Shown here piece by piece: positions 35,483 through 47,520 of a stretch of DNA of 64,000 nucleotides (position 1 is the stretch's first letter; every line of letters starts with the position of its first letter). The stretch is taken from positions 556,108-620,107 of the forward strand of contig WTXD01000011.1 of NCBI GenBank assembly GCA_022496205.1. The letters run 5' to 3'. The notes under the pieces are model-generated. The model was not told where the DNA came from and searched no databases. It saw nothing but the letters and a program-made list of their open reading frames with translations. A program made the position numbers and the translations under genes. Source of the stretch: Gloeopeniophorella convolvens (taxonomy: Eukaryota; Basidiomycota; Agaricomycetes; Russulales).

Positions 35483-36566
35483 CGGGTTGCATGTTTCGGT
35501 GGGGCCGGTGGATGCCCTTCAAAGCTCTTATTTGTCGTCATGTGTGTGTGAGTCACTGTATTGTTCCCAGCTGTTCTTCTCAAGTGTACTGTACCTGGAC
35601 ATTGACGCCTCCCATGCAGCCTGCGGCGCACGGACTGTTAGATGTATCATATGTATAAGTATAGACATCCCCGCGATTGTACTAGGAGTTTCCGAACAGA
35701 ACGTCGCCGCCGCTGGCGCTCGTCGCTGCTGAGCTGTGCATCTCCGCCAGGCTCCTTCTTGGTTGTTCGGCCTCCAGCACTCAGGGTTCACCTCCCCGCG
35801 TGAAGTGTGCATCGCCCGCGGAGTCTGAAGGCTGCACCTATATCAAACATCAGATGCCCCGTGGCGGGGGCGGTGAATATGTGCATTGCAGCCTGACCTG
35901 CCGCCTGCGTGATCGCCTCAGGGCACTGGATCAACTCGTCAGCATCATCACACGCACGACAAGAAGCCCTCAACAGACGCTTCACGTCACCAGCTTCTGA
36001 TAGCCCAGTGTGCCGTAAGCATTAAAACCGTGCTGAGCTGACGAAATGCAACCTTGCAATCTCCTGCGAAGACCCCTCGCAGGCGGTATAATGCAACACA
36101 TGGTCCGCCGCGGCGCATTATAGCACTTGCTCGGCTCCACGCACCGCACATGAATACCAAGCTTGTGAGGGAAGTAGCGTGCCCGATTCGGATTCGATAT
36201 GTATAAGGTATGGTGTACTGTACGACATTCATTGCACGGGACGCGCCCCAGCATAAGTCACATGTCACAGAGGAGAGAGGGAGACAAGGTTCAGAGCCAG
36301 AGCCAGAAACAGGCGCAGGGAAACAGAGAGAGAGAGAGAGGAAAACATGACGAGTCGGCAGCGGCGATGTGGATGGGACGGGATGGATATGGTACACGGG
36401 GCACTGTAACATGCAAGCGTGGACGGACGGACAGACGTAAACGGTCGATAGAGATAGATAAGCGGGTAGTCAATTAGCGCGCGCGGTGTAAGTGTGTGCG
36501 TGTGTGATAGCGGTCATCAGAGCGAGAGCAAGAGGGAGAGACGGGGGACGCGGCAGGGCGCGGGCG
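35483..36566. other. Convergent intergenic region with (GA)n repeat
   Basis: About 1.1 kb of 3' flanks. It contains a purine-rich stretch with (GA) repeats at about 36327-36344 and no recognisable gene. Confidence 0.5.
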
Positions 36567-39333
36567 TTATGAGCCGACGTCGCCAAGGCGCGTGAGCGCG
36601 ACGCGCCGCTTCTTCTTCGGCGGCTCCTGCAGCCGGTCGCGCTCCTCCGCATCGCTGCCCGCCTGCCCCGCGCGTCCTCGCTCTTCGCCGGCGCGGGGGG
36701 CGTGGGCAGCGGCGGCGTGGGCGTTGCGGCGCGCTTGGCGGGCACGCTCGGCGACGCGCTCGGCGGGAGCGAGACGGTCGAGAGCGCGGGCGTCGTCGCG
36801 GGCGTTGCGGACGTGAGCGGGACGGCGTGGCTGTGCGCGATCGACGCGAACTGCAGCGTCTGCTGCTGCGTGTGGTGCGCCGCGAGGATCTCGTCAAAGA
36901 CGACGATCGTGCAGTAGCCGTCGCGCGACGAGAGCATCAGGCACTGCCCGTCCGGCGACCTGCACACCCGCGGCCGTCAGCACCATGTACCGCCGCCAGG
37001 ACCGACGCAGGGAGGGACACGCACCAGGTCATGTCGGTGAACTCGTCGTAGTGCAGCTTCGTGAGCATGCAGATCGGCCCCGCCTGCTGCGTGTCGTGGA
37101 TCACCACCGTGTCCATCGTCGCAACCGCGAACAGCATCCGGTACGGCAGCGCGAACACCGAGCCGGCGCCGCCGGCGCCCGGCGCGGGCGTCGGCGGCTT
37201 CGACGCGGACACGGACACGGACACCGCGGGGCTCATCGCGCGTACGGAGGCCGAGTCCGCGGCGGACAGCGCGGGCGAGAGCAGCGCGAGCCCCGCGGCG
37301 GGCGGCGGGAGCGCGGGCACCGCGAGCGGCGCGAGGAGCGCGGGCTTCGCGGGCGAGAGCATCGGCGGCGGCTCGCTCGTCGCGGAGAGCGCGGGCGTGC
37401 CGGGCGCGGACGGCGGCGCGAGCGCAGGCGCAGAGCCGACGTCGACGCTGACGGCCGCGTCGCGGCCCTTCTCGACGACGACGTGCTTCGTGTCGGCCGG
37501 CACGTCCGGGCCCCACACGCCTGGGCGTAGCTCGTACAGGATCGGCGAGAACTTGACGGCCACGCTGGCCTTCTTGTGTCCCGGGAGCTGCGCGACGGGC
37601 GCGCGCGCAAAGTTCGCGCGCGAGTAGATGAACACGCTTGACGCCGAGTTCGGGTTCGCCGTGTCGGGGTGGCCCTTGCGCCCGCGCGGCTCCTCGGGCT
37701 TGCCGGCGCCGGCGCCCGACGCCGCGCGCGCCGGGACGACGGACGGGTCCTCGAACTGGCCCGCGGGCGTGAGCAGCAGCCCGCCGTCGGGGCTGAACGT
37801 GAGGCGGCGGAAAAAGTTGGTGAAGCTCTCGTCGCCGTACAGGCGGACCGAGCCCCACGTCGCGGGCGACGGGATGGCGGTGCTGCGGATGGCCGGCAGC
37901 GCGGGCAGCGGGGACGGCGAGCGGGCATAGCGCGCGTACAGCGCGGGCGAGCTCGGCGCGTTGGACCCGCTGAACGACGAGCGGCGCGACGAGGGCTTGT
38001 CCATCGGCGGCGGGGGGAACATCGACTGCGACGGCGTGCTCGCGATCGACGTCGCGGGCGTGAGCGGCACGTCGCGGGGCTGGTGCTGCGCGCCGCCGCC
38101 GCCGCCGCTGGGGAGGGCGGCCGCGGCGTCGTCGCGGATCTGCTCGCTCACGGTCGTGATGACCGACTCGGTGTCGCTTGCGGTGGACTCCCTGCGGAAC
38201 ATCCTCGGCCGGCTGTGCGAGCTGGGCGTGCGCGTGTGATGGTGCGCGATGCGCGAGTTCTTGCCCAGCGCGTGCGCCTCGAACGCGCCCGACTTGATGG
38301 AGATGCTGTAGATGTGCATCGAGCGGTCGCTGCTCTGCGTCGCGATGTACTCGTTAAGTGGGTCCCAGGCGACGCCCTGGACGTAATGGTTGTGCTCCGC
38401 AATTTCGGAAACGCATTTCCCTGGGAAGGCACGGCGGGGTGAGCACACGGACTGGACTGGAATCGAAGGAAGAACGGAATCACCCTCGGACACCAAAAAG
38501 ATCCGCGCGACGTTGTCGGTGCTGCCCGCGATGATGTACTCGCCGGTGGGGCTCCATGCCAGATCGTAGACCTGCATCCTCGTGCACCTGGACGAGGACG
38601 AAAAGGGGGCGAGCGCCGGTAAGCGCACAGCGCGCGGCGGAAGAATGGAGGAACCACGCACTGGAACGTCGTGCGCGGCTTCCAGTGCTCCTTCTCGAAC
38701 TGGAGGTCGTCCGCGCTGAGGTCGCTCCCGTACGCCGCCTGCGTGGGGGACGTCGCGGGCGCCCAGATGATGACCATGCCGTCTGGCGCGAGAATCAGCA
38801 CGACGGACACAGTGGGGGAGCGGCGCGCGGACACGCACCATCTCCGGCGGACGCGATCAGCTCGCCTGCATAAGCGTCCAAGTGTCGGGATAGGTAAGCA
38901 TGGACGGAAGCGGTTGTGGAGCGGACGGGACGCGGGGGCGTACCGTTTGGGCTGAAGCGCACGACATTGACGGGTGCCGAGTGGCGGCTGAGTGTCGCGA
39001 GGTACTCGACCCTGGGTGGCCGTGGCACGGGCGGGGTGGTCGCGTCGCCGGATGCGGCCTCTGCGAGGGACGGCGGGAGGATGTTTGGGTAGACCATCCA
39101 GAGCTGTGGCACGGCCCGTCGGCGTCGTTCAGCGGGGCACGCGCAGGGGACAAACGGGACGAGAGACGTACGCGGACGTGGTTGTCCTCGCCCCCTGTTG
39201 CGAGGCGGTAGGACTGGCTAGCGAAGGACTTGTCCTGGGCGGGACGCGCCTTCTTGAAAGAGACGGGCTGAAAGTCGCATGTGGAGATGGGTTTGCTGTC
39301 GTGCCAGCGAATTTCGAGCGTCCTGACGCGCAT
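36567..39333 (-). CDS. CAC2: Chromatin assembly factor 1 subunit B (p60/Cac2), WD40 protein
   Basis: Middle subunit of CAF-1, which deposits H3-H4 on newly replicated DNA. The ATG at 39333 gives MRVRTLEIRWHDSKPISTCDFQP, the hallmark N-terminus, then WD repeats: YRLATGGEDNHVRVW, RHSAPVNVVRFSPNGELIAS, GMVIIWAPATSP, VYDLAWSPTGEYIIAGSTDNVARI, VQGVAWDPLNEYIATQSSDRSMHIY, RLTFSPDGGLLLTPAGQ and TDMTWSPDGQCLMLSSRDGYC. Intron 37024-36960 joins TDMTW to SPDGQ. A long Ala/Pro/Ser-rich insert sits mid-protein. Near 36661 the frame changes: EDARGR is followed by AGSDAEERDRLQEPPKKKRRVALT only after a one-base shift. The PPKKKRRVAL tail with stop at 36567 looks conserved; the unshifted frame runs on to 36470 with a low-quality Arg/Ser tail. 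Confidence 0.9.
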
Positions 39334-39563
39334 TGGGGACGGCGGGGAGAGATGAAAGGGAAAGAAAGAGGAGATGGAGAAGAGGAGATAGTCAAGAGCA
39401 GTTGGAGGGGTCGACTGAATGGCCCGAGCTGAGACACGGAACGAGCCGTGCGTGCGCCAATTCCCATTTCTCAACCAGCCACATCTCATATCAAATAGAA
39501 CAACAGTCCCCCCGTATCAATTTCTCACATCGCCCTCCTAAACCTATCAATCTCTAGCACGAA

Positions 39564-41706
39564 TCATCGTATCGTACCCGCCTTGCCTCGCACGCTCTGC
39601 GACACGCTCGACAGCAGGTCAACAGGCGCCCGCTCCTCCGACACCTCCTCTTCCCCATAGATCACCGCCGTGTCCCGCAGGTCCTTCTGCAGGATCTTCG
39701 TCAGATGCGCCAGCCCTGCCTGCTGCTCCCCGAGGATCTGTGCACGCGTCAGCGACCCGTCGATCACCACGTGCGGAACACCATACCTGGACGATCTGGC
39801 CCAGCCCGTCCTCATCCACAACCGCCCACTCGACGCCGTCCGCCGCCGCGCCCCTCGCGCCGCCGCGCACCGCGTTGACCGCGCCGACGAGCGCCCAGAG
39901 CTCGTTCAGCCGCCCCACGATGCGGCCCATGCCGCCCGGGCGGCGCAGCTCCGCGTCGAGCTCCTCGAGCGCCGCGCGCAGCGCCTCCTCCTCGGGGCGG
40001 ATCGCCGACGCGCGCAGCGCGGGCACGAGCAGGTGCAGGTGCTGCACGAGCCGCAGCAGCCGGTGCGTGAGCTGCGCCTGCACGCGCGCGCGCTGCGTCA
40101 GCCGCGGCGCGTTCGCGAGGACGTGCCGCTCCGCGAGCTTCTCGAGCCGCGCGCGCACCTCGCGCAGCCGCTCTTGGTGCGCTGTCGCCTGCTGCGTCTG
40201 CGCCTCGACGCGCCTCTGCAGGTCGTCGAAGCTCGTCGCCAGCACCGGCACCAGACTGCCGTCCACGCGCGCGCGAGCGTCAGCGCCCGGACGTCCTGTC
40301 GTTCAAGGCGCAGGCGACGCACCATGTTGGGTCCGGATTCTCGCGCACCGCGCGCTGCCATAATGACTCGTCTGTGGCGTTCGCCGGCCGGCCGAACAGT
40401 TGTACTTGCGAAGGGTCGACAAGGTTGTAGAAGTAGTGCTGCGTGTGTCACCGCGCCGTCAGTGAGGTAATCGGACACGCGGGCAGCCGCCACAGAACAA
40501 GCCCGGCGCTTTTTCCCGCTCATAGTGGCAACATGGTGTGCTTACCTGGAAACGATTCAGCGGCGAATTGGGATTCCACGCGCCGACGATCGCCTCGATC
40601 CGCTGCTGCAGCTGCGCGAACTGCGCCTGCACGTCCGACTGGCTCTGTGCGGACGTCGCGGACGACTTTGCGGAGAATAGGTTGCTGGCACCGAGCGTGC
40701 TCCCACCGAGCAGCCCAGACGCCGGCTGCTGGGAGGTGGCCGGCTGGCCGAACATATTCGACGTCGCCCCAGTGCCTGCCACGCCTGTTGCATTGCTCCC
40801 AAATAGACCGCCAGATCCCGGCGTCGTCGTCGATGTAGAATTGTTGTTCCCGAAAAGGCCACCGCCACTTGTAGGTTGCGCCGTTGACGAACCAAAGAGC
40901 CCGCCCGTTGTTGTTCCAGTTTGTTGTCCAGACTGCCCGAAGAGCCCACCGCCAGATGCCGGCTGTGTTGCCGTCGAACCACCAAAGAGTCCTCCACCAG
41001 TCGTCGAGCTGCCGAAAAGCCCGCCGCCTGCCGCAGGCTGCTGCTGCTGCTGCTGCTGCTGTTGTTGCTGCCCCGTGGAACTGCCAAACAGCCCACCTCC
41101 AGCCGCAGGTTGCTGTTGATTCGCGCCTCCAAACAGTCCGCCGAGTGATGGCTGCCCCGCCGGACCCGCGCCAGCCGTGTTCCCGAACAGCCCTCCCGCC
41201 CCGGTCGGCTGTTGCTGTTGCTGCTGCTGTTGTTGCTGTTGTTGCTGGCCAAAGAGACCCGTCGTCCCCGTATTGTTGTTCGCAGTAGAGCCAAAGAGCC
41301 CGCCCGATGCAGGCGTCCCGGCGCCCGTGCCACCCGCCGCACCCCCGAACAGACCACCGCCCGTCTGCGGCTGGTTCTGCGTTGCGGCGCCGCCGAAGAG
41401 GCCCCCGCCTGTTGTCGCGCCCGTTGCGGGCGCACCGCCAAACAGACCGCCTGCCCCAGGCTGCTGCTGCTGCTGCGCCCCGGTGTTTCCCGCGCCAAAG
41501 GGGTTCGAGCCCGCCGTCTGCGGCTGCGTTTGTGGCTGCCCGCCGAAGAGCGACGATCCCGCGGCCGGTACGAGCGCGCCCGCCGTGTTATTGCTATTGG
41601 CGTTCGAGTTTGAGCTCAGGCCGCCAAAGAGCCCGCCGCTCTGGCCGGGCTGCTGCTGCGCCGTGTTCGCGCCGCCGAAGAGGCCGCCGCCTCCGAATGC
41701 CGACAT
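39564..41706 (-). CDS. NUP57: FG nucleoporin NUP57 (Nup54 family)
   Basis: Central-channel nucleoporin of the Nup62-Nup58-Nup54 type complex. The ATG at 41706 opens about 300 residues of GLFG repeats with Gln/Gly/Thr spacers and two poly-Gln tracts. [19 protein letters not shown] and [20 protein letters not shown] then start the conserved Nup54 region. Four exons (41706-40546, 40438-40323, 40255-39787, 39737-39564) add up to 1920 nt, 639 residues, with correct phases. The C-terminal half is coiled-coil ([34 protein letters not shown]), ending [21 protein letters not shown] and a short tail. It lies on the same strand as CAC2, 230 bp upstream of it. Confidence 0.93.
41038..41070. repeat. CAG/CTG trinucleotide run in NUP57 (11 Gln)
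   Basis: CTG/TTG codon run encoding 11 glutamines on the minus strand. A second run (about 13 Gln) lies at 41209-41247. Both separate GLFG motifs and are likely length-variable. Confidence 0.85.
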
Positions 41707-42169
41707 GTGAGCTCAGGTGGGGGCGCGGGTGGATTTTGGAGGGGAATGTGTGCTGTGTTGGGTTGTGCGTGTTCAATCAACAAGGTCCTGTGTAACGCGC
41801 GTGACGCGTGGCGGGAAAGCGCGCACCTGGTGTCCCTGCAGGAGTTTATTGGTATGATCGTCCCGCGTTTGTGTGCAGGGGTTTCCCTTGGAGGTTTTGG
41901 GGGCACGAGCGACAAGGAGGAGATGGAGGTCGTGAACGCGTGAACTGAGGCAGCGTGGACGGGCCGACGCGTCCATGAGCGCGTGTCGGCGCTCGCCCAC
42001 CACCGGTCGATTGTGTTCCCGTTCACCTGCACTCGTCCATCTCTCATCGAACGACCCACAGACCATCCAGCTTTGCGATCCGAGGTATTTCTGATCATCC
42101 GCGAGTCTGCGTGCGTTTATTGACAGAGATCGCCTTGTCGCACAGGCCCTGCCAGTGACACCCACCGGC
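41707..42169. promoter_or_regulatory. Divergent promoter region NUP57 / ribokinase
   Basis: 463 bp between two divergent start codons. No TATA box recognised and no coding region supported. Confidence 0.5.
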
Positions 42170-43469
42170 ATGTCCAGCCAACCCGCGCGCTGCCTCGTGC
42201 GCGGCTCCCTCAGTCAGCCTCTCCTCTTCTCTCCTCTCCCCCGCTCAACAGCAGCCTGACGCGCAGACATCGACGAGTTCTTCCACGGTGCGCCCCCGCG
42301 CCCCTCCGACCCAGCCCCAATCTTTGCCGACGCCGCGCGCAGTGCAGGACATCGTCCGCCCGGGCCAGACCATCTCCTCGACAAAATTCGAGCGCCGCAG
42401 TGGCGGCAAAGGTGCGAACCAAGCAGCGGCCGTCGCGCGCGCAGGCGGCGCGGTGCGCCTCGTCGGTGCGGTCGGCGACGACGGCGCGTGGCTCGTGCGC
42501 GGCCTCGCGCGCTACGGCGTCGACGTCGGCGGCGTCTCTGTCGTGCCGGTACCCCCGCCGCTGCCTTCCGCCTCCGCGCCCTGCTCACTCTCCCATGTGC
42601 GCGCGTATACGTAGGAGGCGACCGGCCGCGCGATCATCCAGCTCACGCCCGAGGGCGAGAACTGCATCAGTGCGTCTCCCTTTTGCGCACTCATTCATCC
42701 ACCCACGCACCCCGCGCCCAGTCCTGCACAAAGGTGCGAACCACGCCCTCCCCGACCCGCCCGCGGCGTCCCTTGCCGCACACCTCGCCGACACTACGCA
42801 CCTACTCCTGCAAAACGAAATACCCTGGCCCAGCACGCTCGCCTACCTCTCCACCGCGCACGCGCGCGGCGCTGCGACCGTCTTCAACCCGTCCCCAATG
42901 CCCACCGCCGCTGAGCTACGCGCGTTCCCGTGGGCGCAGCTCACGTGGCTCGTCGTCAATGAGGGAGAGGCGGCGAGCCTCCTGCGTGCCCTGTGCGGGG
43001 ATGCCGGCAGCGCAGAGCAGGAGCAGTACCACGCGGACTGGCCGGACGACATGGTGCTCCCCGCCGCGTTCGCAACACTCGGCCGGCTTGCGCACTGTGA
43101 GACGCTGGCGGCGACGAGCGTCGTGTGCACACTTGGCGCAACGGGCGTGCTCGCATCTGTGCGCGGGCTTGGCGAGACGCTCTACGTCCCCGCGGCCAAG
43201 CTGCAGGGTGACGTGCGCGATACGACGGGCGCTGGCGACTGTTTCACGGGTTACTTCGTCGCGGGGCTGATGCAGTCTGGCGAGGAGCGACTCTCAGCGG
43301 ACGAGCTTACTGGGCTCCTGCGACACAGCGTGCAGGTACGCGGGTTTCCCTTCGAGTGGGGCAGCACAACTCAGGGGTCTAGGCGGCGGGGATGTGCGTC
43401 GAGAAGAACGGCGCAATGGAGAGCATCCCGGAGCGTGCTGAAGTCGAGGCTCGACTATCGGGGAGATAG
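42170..43469 (+). CDS. RBK1: Ribokinase (PfkB family)
   Basis: Phosphorylates D-ribose to ribose-5-phosphate. The ATG at 42170 gives MSSQPARCLVRGSL. An intron with donor GTCAGC then joins NIDEFFH, and the next joins VQDIVRPGQTISSTKFERRS. The PfkB motifs are present: GGKGANQAAAVARAGG, the LQNE segment, NEGEA (NxxE-type) and the C-terminal DTTGAGDCFTGYFVAG, with GAGD supplying the catalytic base. Further introns fall after VSVVP and after AENCI, and the last one joins RHSVQ to AAGMCVEKNGAMESIP, stop at 43467-43469. About 330 residues, normal for the family. It converges on RPL27, 203 bp between stops. Confidence 0.93.
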
Positions 43470-43672
43470 ACATGCCATAGCGGTTTCACAATCTACAATG
43501 AATGGAGCAGCTGGCCTCAGCTGCAGCGGAGAGCCTCTGAGTGTGACATTAATCGGAGAGATATGGTGATCTCCGGCATGCAGATTGCGAAAGTGCAGGG
43601 CATACATCATGGGTGGACATGTGAAGTGTACATGTGGCTTTTGTCGACATCACAAGCAAGATAAAGAAGAAA

Positions 43673-44297
43673 TCAGAACTGTGACAGAGGTCAACGTCGA
43701 TGTAGGATAGGACGATCCGAATGCACGTACCCGCAGAGGCACGAAGAAATACTTGTTCTTTCCGCTAGTGTAGCGCTCCTCCAACAACTTCTTGATCTGC
43801 TTCTTCGAGTCTTCTCGCTGCGACGGCTCCTTGAAGGTCTCCGACGACACGATGCCCTTCAAACCCTCAAGCTCAACCGAGTATCTGGTAGGGAACAAGT
43901 GCTGGTAGTTCACAACCTGGCGTCGTGCAAGCAGTTAGACAACTCGGATGTGCGCGAGGAGGTAGAGCACGCACCTTGATGAAGGGCTTGACCTTGCTCC
44001 GCCTCGCGAGCTTCTTCGCACCCATGCGCTTGGTCACTTTCCGGGGGTAGCGCTCGATGCCAGCAACGATAGCATGGGGGTATGGGCGCTCCTTGGTGCC
44101 ATCGTCGAGCTGCTTGATGACGACGACCTTCTTGCCTGCCTGACGGCCTTGGAGGACAATGGCGACCTGCATATATACCTCAGTCTTTGAGCATCAAAGT
44201 ATGGGGAAGAGCATTACTTTTCCGGGTTTGTAGACTGGAGAGATGTGTCAGCGGTGCATAGTGACGGCTGCATGTGGGTGAAAATACCTTTGACCAT
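43673..44297 (-). CDS. RPL27: 60S ribosomal protein L27
   Basis: Component of the large cytosolic ribosomal subunit (eL27). A tiny first exon (ATG at 44297, MVK) is followed by VYKPGK and [72 protein letters not shown] and [10 protein letters not shown]. Intron 43730-43679 (52 nt) leads to a last exon of 6 nt coding Phe-stop, giving the conserved LRF ending. Reading through the last intron instead adds an unlikely hydrophobic tail. Many short introns in a ribosomal protein gene are usual in Agaricomycetes. Confidence 0.96.
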
Positions 44298-45663
44298 CTT
44301 GACGTTGAGGACGGCGGCGGCGACGGGAACTTGTTTACAGAATACCGACTCGTCACGCTCAGTCCGTCCACCGCTAGCCACTCGGATGTTGCCGAGAGTA
44401 ACTGTACAGCTCTTCCCTTGTTGCTTTCACGTGACACTTGCGACTTGGACGCGTCCCGTCCAGACTTGGCCGCGACCAGCGTCTGCAGCTGAAGACATCA
44501 TAGACTCTGGCCCCATTGACCAGTATCCCCACTCAATGTCGCCATATCACTGATAGCGCGGCCTATGGTTTTCCCAAACATGCTTGCTTGTCTCCTATCC
44601 GCAAGGCTGTGATACGCAAGAACGAGCCATCACCTTCCGCGCCGCAGTTGCAAGTTAGCTGCAGGCGTGTGTTCCTGTCTCAGTAGGTTCCATCCGGATT
44701 TCCATCAAACTTACATAGGACTGCTTGTGGGAGCTATGAGGAGAGTCCCAGGCTGAAATACTGCACACTGACAAGCTCCCCGATCCTTCGTGATGCCCAG
44801 CGCAAGCCCAGCGAGCGACTTAGTACTCGGCACTCAGCCGAGGTGACATGAGCTGCAGCGGCTCGCATGCAGTCCCTGCATACGTGGAGCCAATACACAC
44901 CTATTCCTACACCTTTCTTCTTCTCTTCTTCTAGGGAACCTTGTACCAATTCAGCGCTAGCATTCCAGATATCGGATGCGATCTTCCGGGAGCTTAATTT
45001 TGACCTGTACCCTGCTCCGGAAATGTTCCGCGCCTCCCACACCACCTCAGGACATGAACTTCACGTGGCCCTATGCATCCACGCGCCTGAGCACGTTGGT
45101 ATACAGCGGATACGATAGTGATCACGCATCTCCTTCTGACGACCCGTTGCATCCGTTCAAAGCTCCAGGATGGGCTGCGATTGTGAAGGGTGCGGTACCT
45201 GTGTGGCTCCCAGCTTCTCGCTCCTGATATTCCTCATACAGGCACACACCTTTCACAGATATGTCAGATATGAATGCTTGGAAAGGCATTGGGGCCCCTA
45301 TACTTTGCCCATCATCGTGTCCTTGTGTTTGCGCACAGCTTCAGATCCTAGGTGAGGATGCTAATTTCTACTTGGCTCGGGGGGATTTCATCTGACAGCT
45401 CGCAAGCTACCGGGAGATTTCTATGATCGTGCTACTGGAAGGCAACGTGTCGTAGAATTCTCCTATGCTGCTCCAGTGCCATTGAATGCAGCATGTTCTT
45501 CGACCTTCGCAACAACGGCGCTGCAAAGCCTCGTTGCATCTGATACTGCACAGACATATGTGCAAGTTCAAACAATCTCGGCGAAGGCGGCAGCTCTGGG
45601 GCCTATAAGAGGGTCGCTGTGCTGTCCGCTCTCGCTGCAGCTGTCGCATCCACAAGCACCAGC
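44298..45663. other. Intergenic, no gene assigned
   Basis: About 1.4 kb including the RPL27 promoter. A 58-residue frame at 45054-45227 (MNFTWPYASTRLSTLV...) and others are open, but I cannot connect them to any family or to each other by splicing. Confidence 0.4.
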
Positions 45664-47520
45664 ATGAGTTCCTTCTATCCTCCCCCGCCATCCAGCCCAT
45701 TCGCAGGAGCCCGCGCGCAGGCCGGCGGCCGCCAGGACTACTACCAGGGCCGGCCGTACGATTCGTTCAACTCGCCGCAGCCTAGCTCGCCGAACCAGCA
45801 GCGCGCGCCTACCCCCAGCGAGCCTCAGACAGGGTTCTCGGCGACGCTGTCTCTTGGCGGCCAGCCCTTCGGCGGTCAGCCCGTCCCACAGCCGTACTCG
45901 TCGCCGTACGGGAAGGTCACCTCGGAGCGCACATCTACTACGTCCGTCTCACAGACGACGGAGGTGTCCGTCACCACGACGGTCACCGTGAAGACGTACA
46001 AGACGGTCCTGCAGTGGAAGGCTGATGCACAGGCGGCAACGGCTGAGTACCAGCGCAGCGGCTTCCCCTCACCTCTCGCTTGGGTACGCTTTGACATCTT
46101 TCTGGCCTGGCGGGTGCTGAGGCGGCTTGCAGGTCTATGTCGAGGGCCACAACATCCCGCCCGGCGCTGTCATTGGCGGCGTTGACCGCAAAGGCCCGTG
46201 GCACATCGCCCGGGCGTTCTACGAGGTAAATAAACCTCCTTGACTGACGCGGTATCTGCTGCTGACTCCGACCCTTTCAGGGTTCTATGGGTAGGTTTGG
46301 TGAACGGGCGAACATGATGTGGTCATTGAATCATCTTATCGTCTCATACAGAGCTCGGAAAAGCTGGACGCCACCTCCGCCTCGGTGCTACCGTCTCGTT
46401 CAACGGCAAGGACCGCGACGTGAGCATATCCCACTTGGTTGATCCACCAGCGCTCTGACTATGAAACTTTAGGTCGATGCCTATGAGATTCTCGTCGAGG
46501 CAAACACGCCCACTCGTTGGATTTACCAGCCTCCGGCACCACGCCCCGCCCCGCCAGCCCCTAAGGTCTCGTAAGTTTGCCCATCTTCCTGTTCAGAGCC
46601 GCCCCTGAGTTTCTTCAGTGACTTCAAGCTTGTCGTGATTGTCGACGACTCTGATTCGGTGGGTTTTGTGCTTGATCATTCCCTGCAGCGTCATTTAATA
46701 TTCGGTTTTCTGGTAGATGGAAGGACACCTGTGGGCTGAGGCGCGTGACGCGCTCGCCGGTGTTGCTGAGGTGTCTCGCTTCAATGGAGGAGATGGCTTG
46801 GACCTCTACTGCCTTAACAGCCCGAGTTACGAGCTCGACGTTCGGGTAAGTCCATAACTTCTCGTTTTTTTACAGCCTCCCTCACCTCCTTCAGAGCGAG
46901 ACGGACGTCCACGCTTTCTTTGACACAATTGTCCCAGATGGTAATTGTACTTGATAAATGCTTGTATATGCCCAATTCTGACAGCGACACAGGCCAGACC
47001 CCCCTCGGCGCTAAGCTGCACGAGGTCCTAGGATACTATGCACCCAAGGTCGAAGATCCCTCCCTCCAGCACAAGCCCATCAGCATCCTCGTCATCACGG
47101 ACGGCGTTCCCAGTGAGCACTTCGACCCTGTGCGCGCAGAACAGACAGCTGACCGCGAGCGCAGCCGACGACCCGCGCTCAGTCATCGTCGAGTTCGCGC
47201 GCCGTCTGGACGCACGCAACGTGCCGCTGCGCCAGCTCGGCATCCAGTTTGTGCAGATCGGCGACGACCAAGCGGCGTCTGAGGCGCTCAAGGAGCTCGA
47301 CGACCAGCTCGGCCCGCAGCACGGCGTCCGCGTAAGCTTTCCGCATCCCTCCTCGAACACATGGGGACTGAACGACGCGCCACAGGACATGGTCGATACG
47401 ACGACCTTCAGCCCGAACGAGCCGCACCTCCGCACGGAGAGCATCATCAAGATTCTGCTCGGCGCCATCGACCACGAGCTCGACAACCGCAACGCGCCGG
47501 CGTTCCCGCAGCGGCGCTGA
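45664..47520 (+). CDS. DM9-repeat plus von Willebrand factor A domain protein
   Basis: Function unknown; VWA domains bind ligands through a metal site, and DM9 repeats occur in some mannose-binding lectins. The first ATG, 45664, gives MSSFYPPPPSSPFAG, a Pro/Gln/Ser/Tyr-rich region of about 90 residues, and a Thr/Val/Ser-rich stretch. The DM9 block follows (YVEGHNIPPGAVIGGVDRKG, IARAFYEGSMELGKAGRH, DAYEILVEA), then a Pro-rich linker. The VWA domain has a complete MIDAS: DDSDSM (DxSxS), TPLGAK (Thr) and ITDGVP (Asp). An intron at 47113 restores GVPTDDPRSVIVEFARRLD. It ends HELDNRNAPAFPQRR. The frame continues upstream only from a CTG, so 45664 is preferred. No signal peptide, so probably cytosolic. 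About nine exons. Confidence 0.85.

Noticed and set aside
36985..37858. Long Arg/Ala-rich frames on both strands over CAC2
   Set aside because: Out-of-frame readings of the GC-rich Ala/Pro/Ser insert of CAC2.
40557..41498. Alternative 313-codon frame and plus-strand Pro/Cys frames over NUP57
   Set aside because: Frame shadows of the FG/poly-Gln repeats; the GLFG frame is unambiguous.
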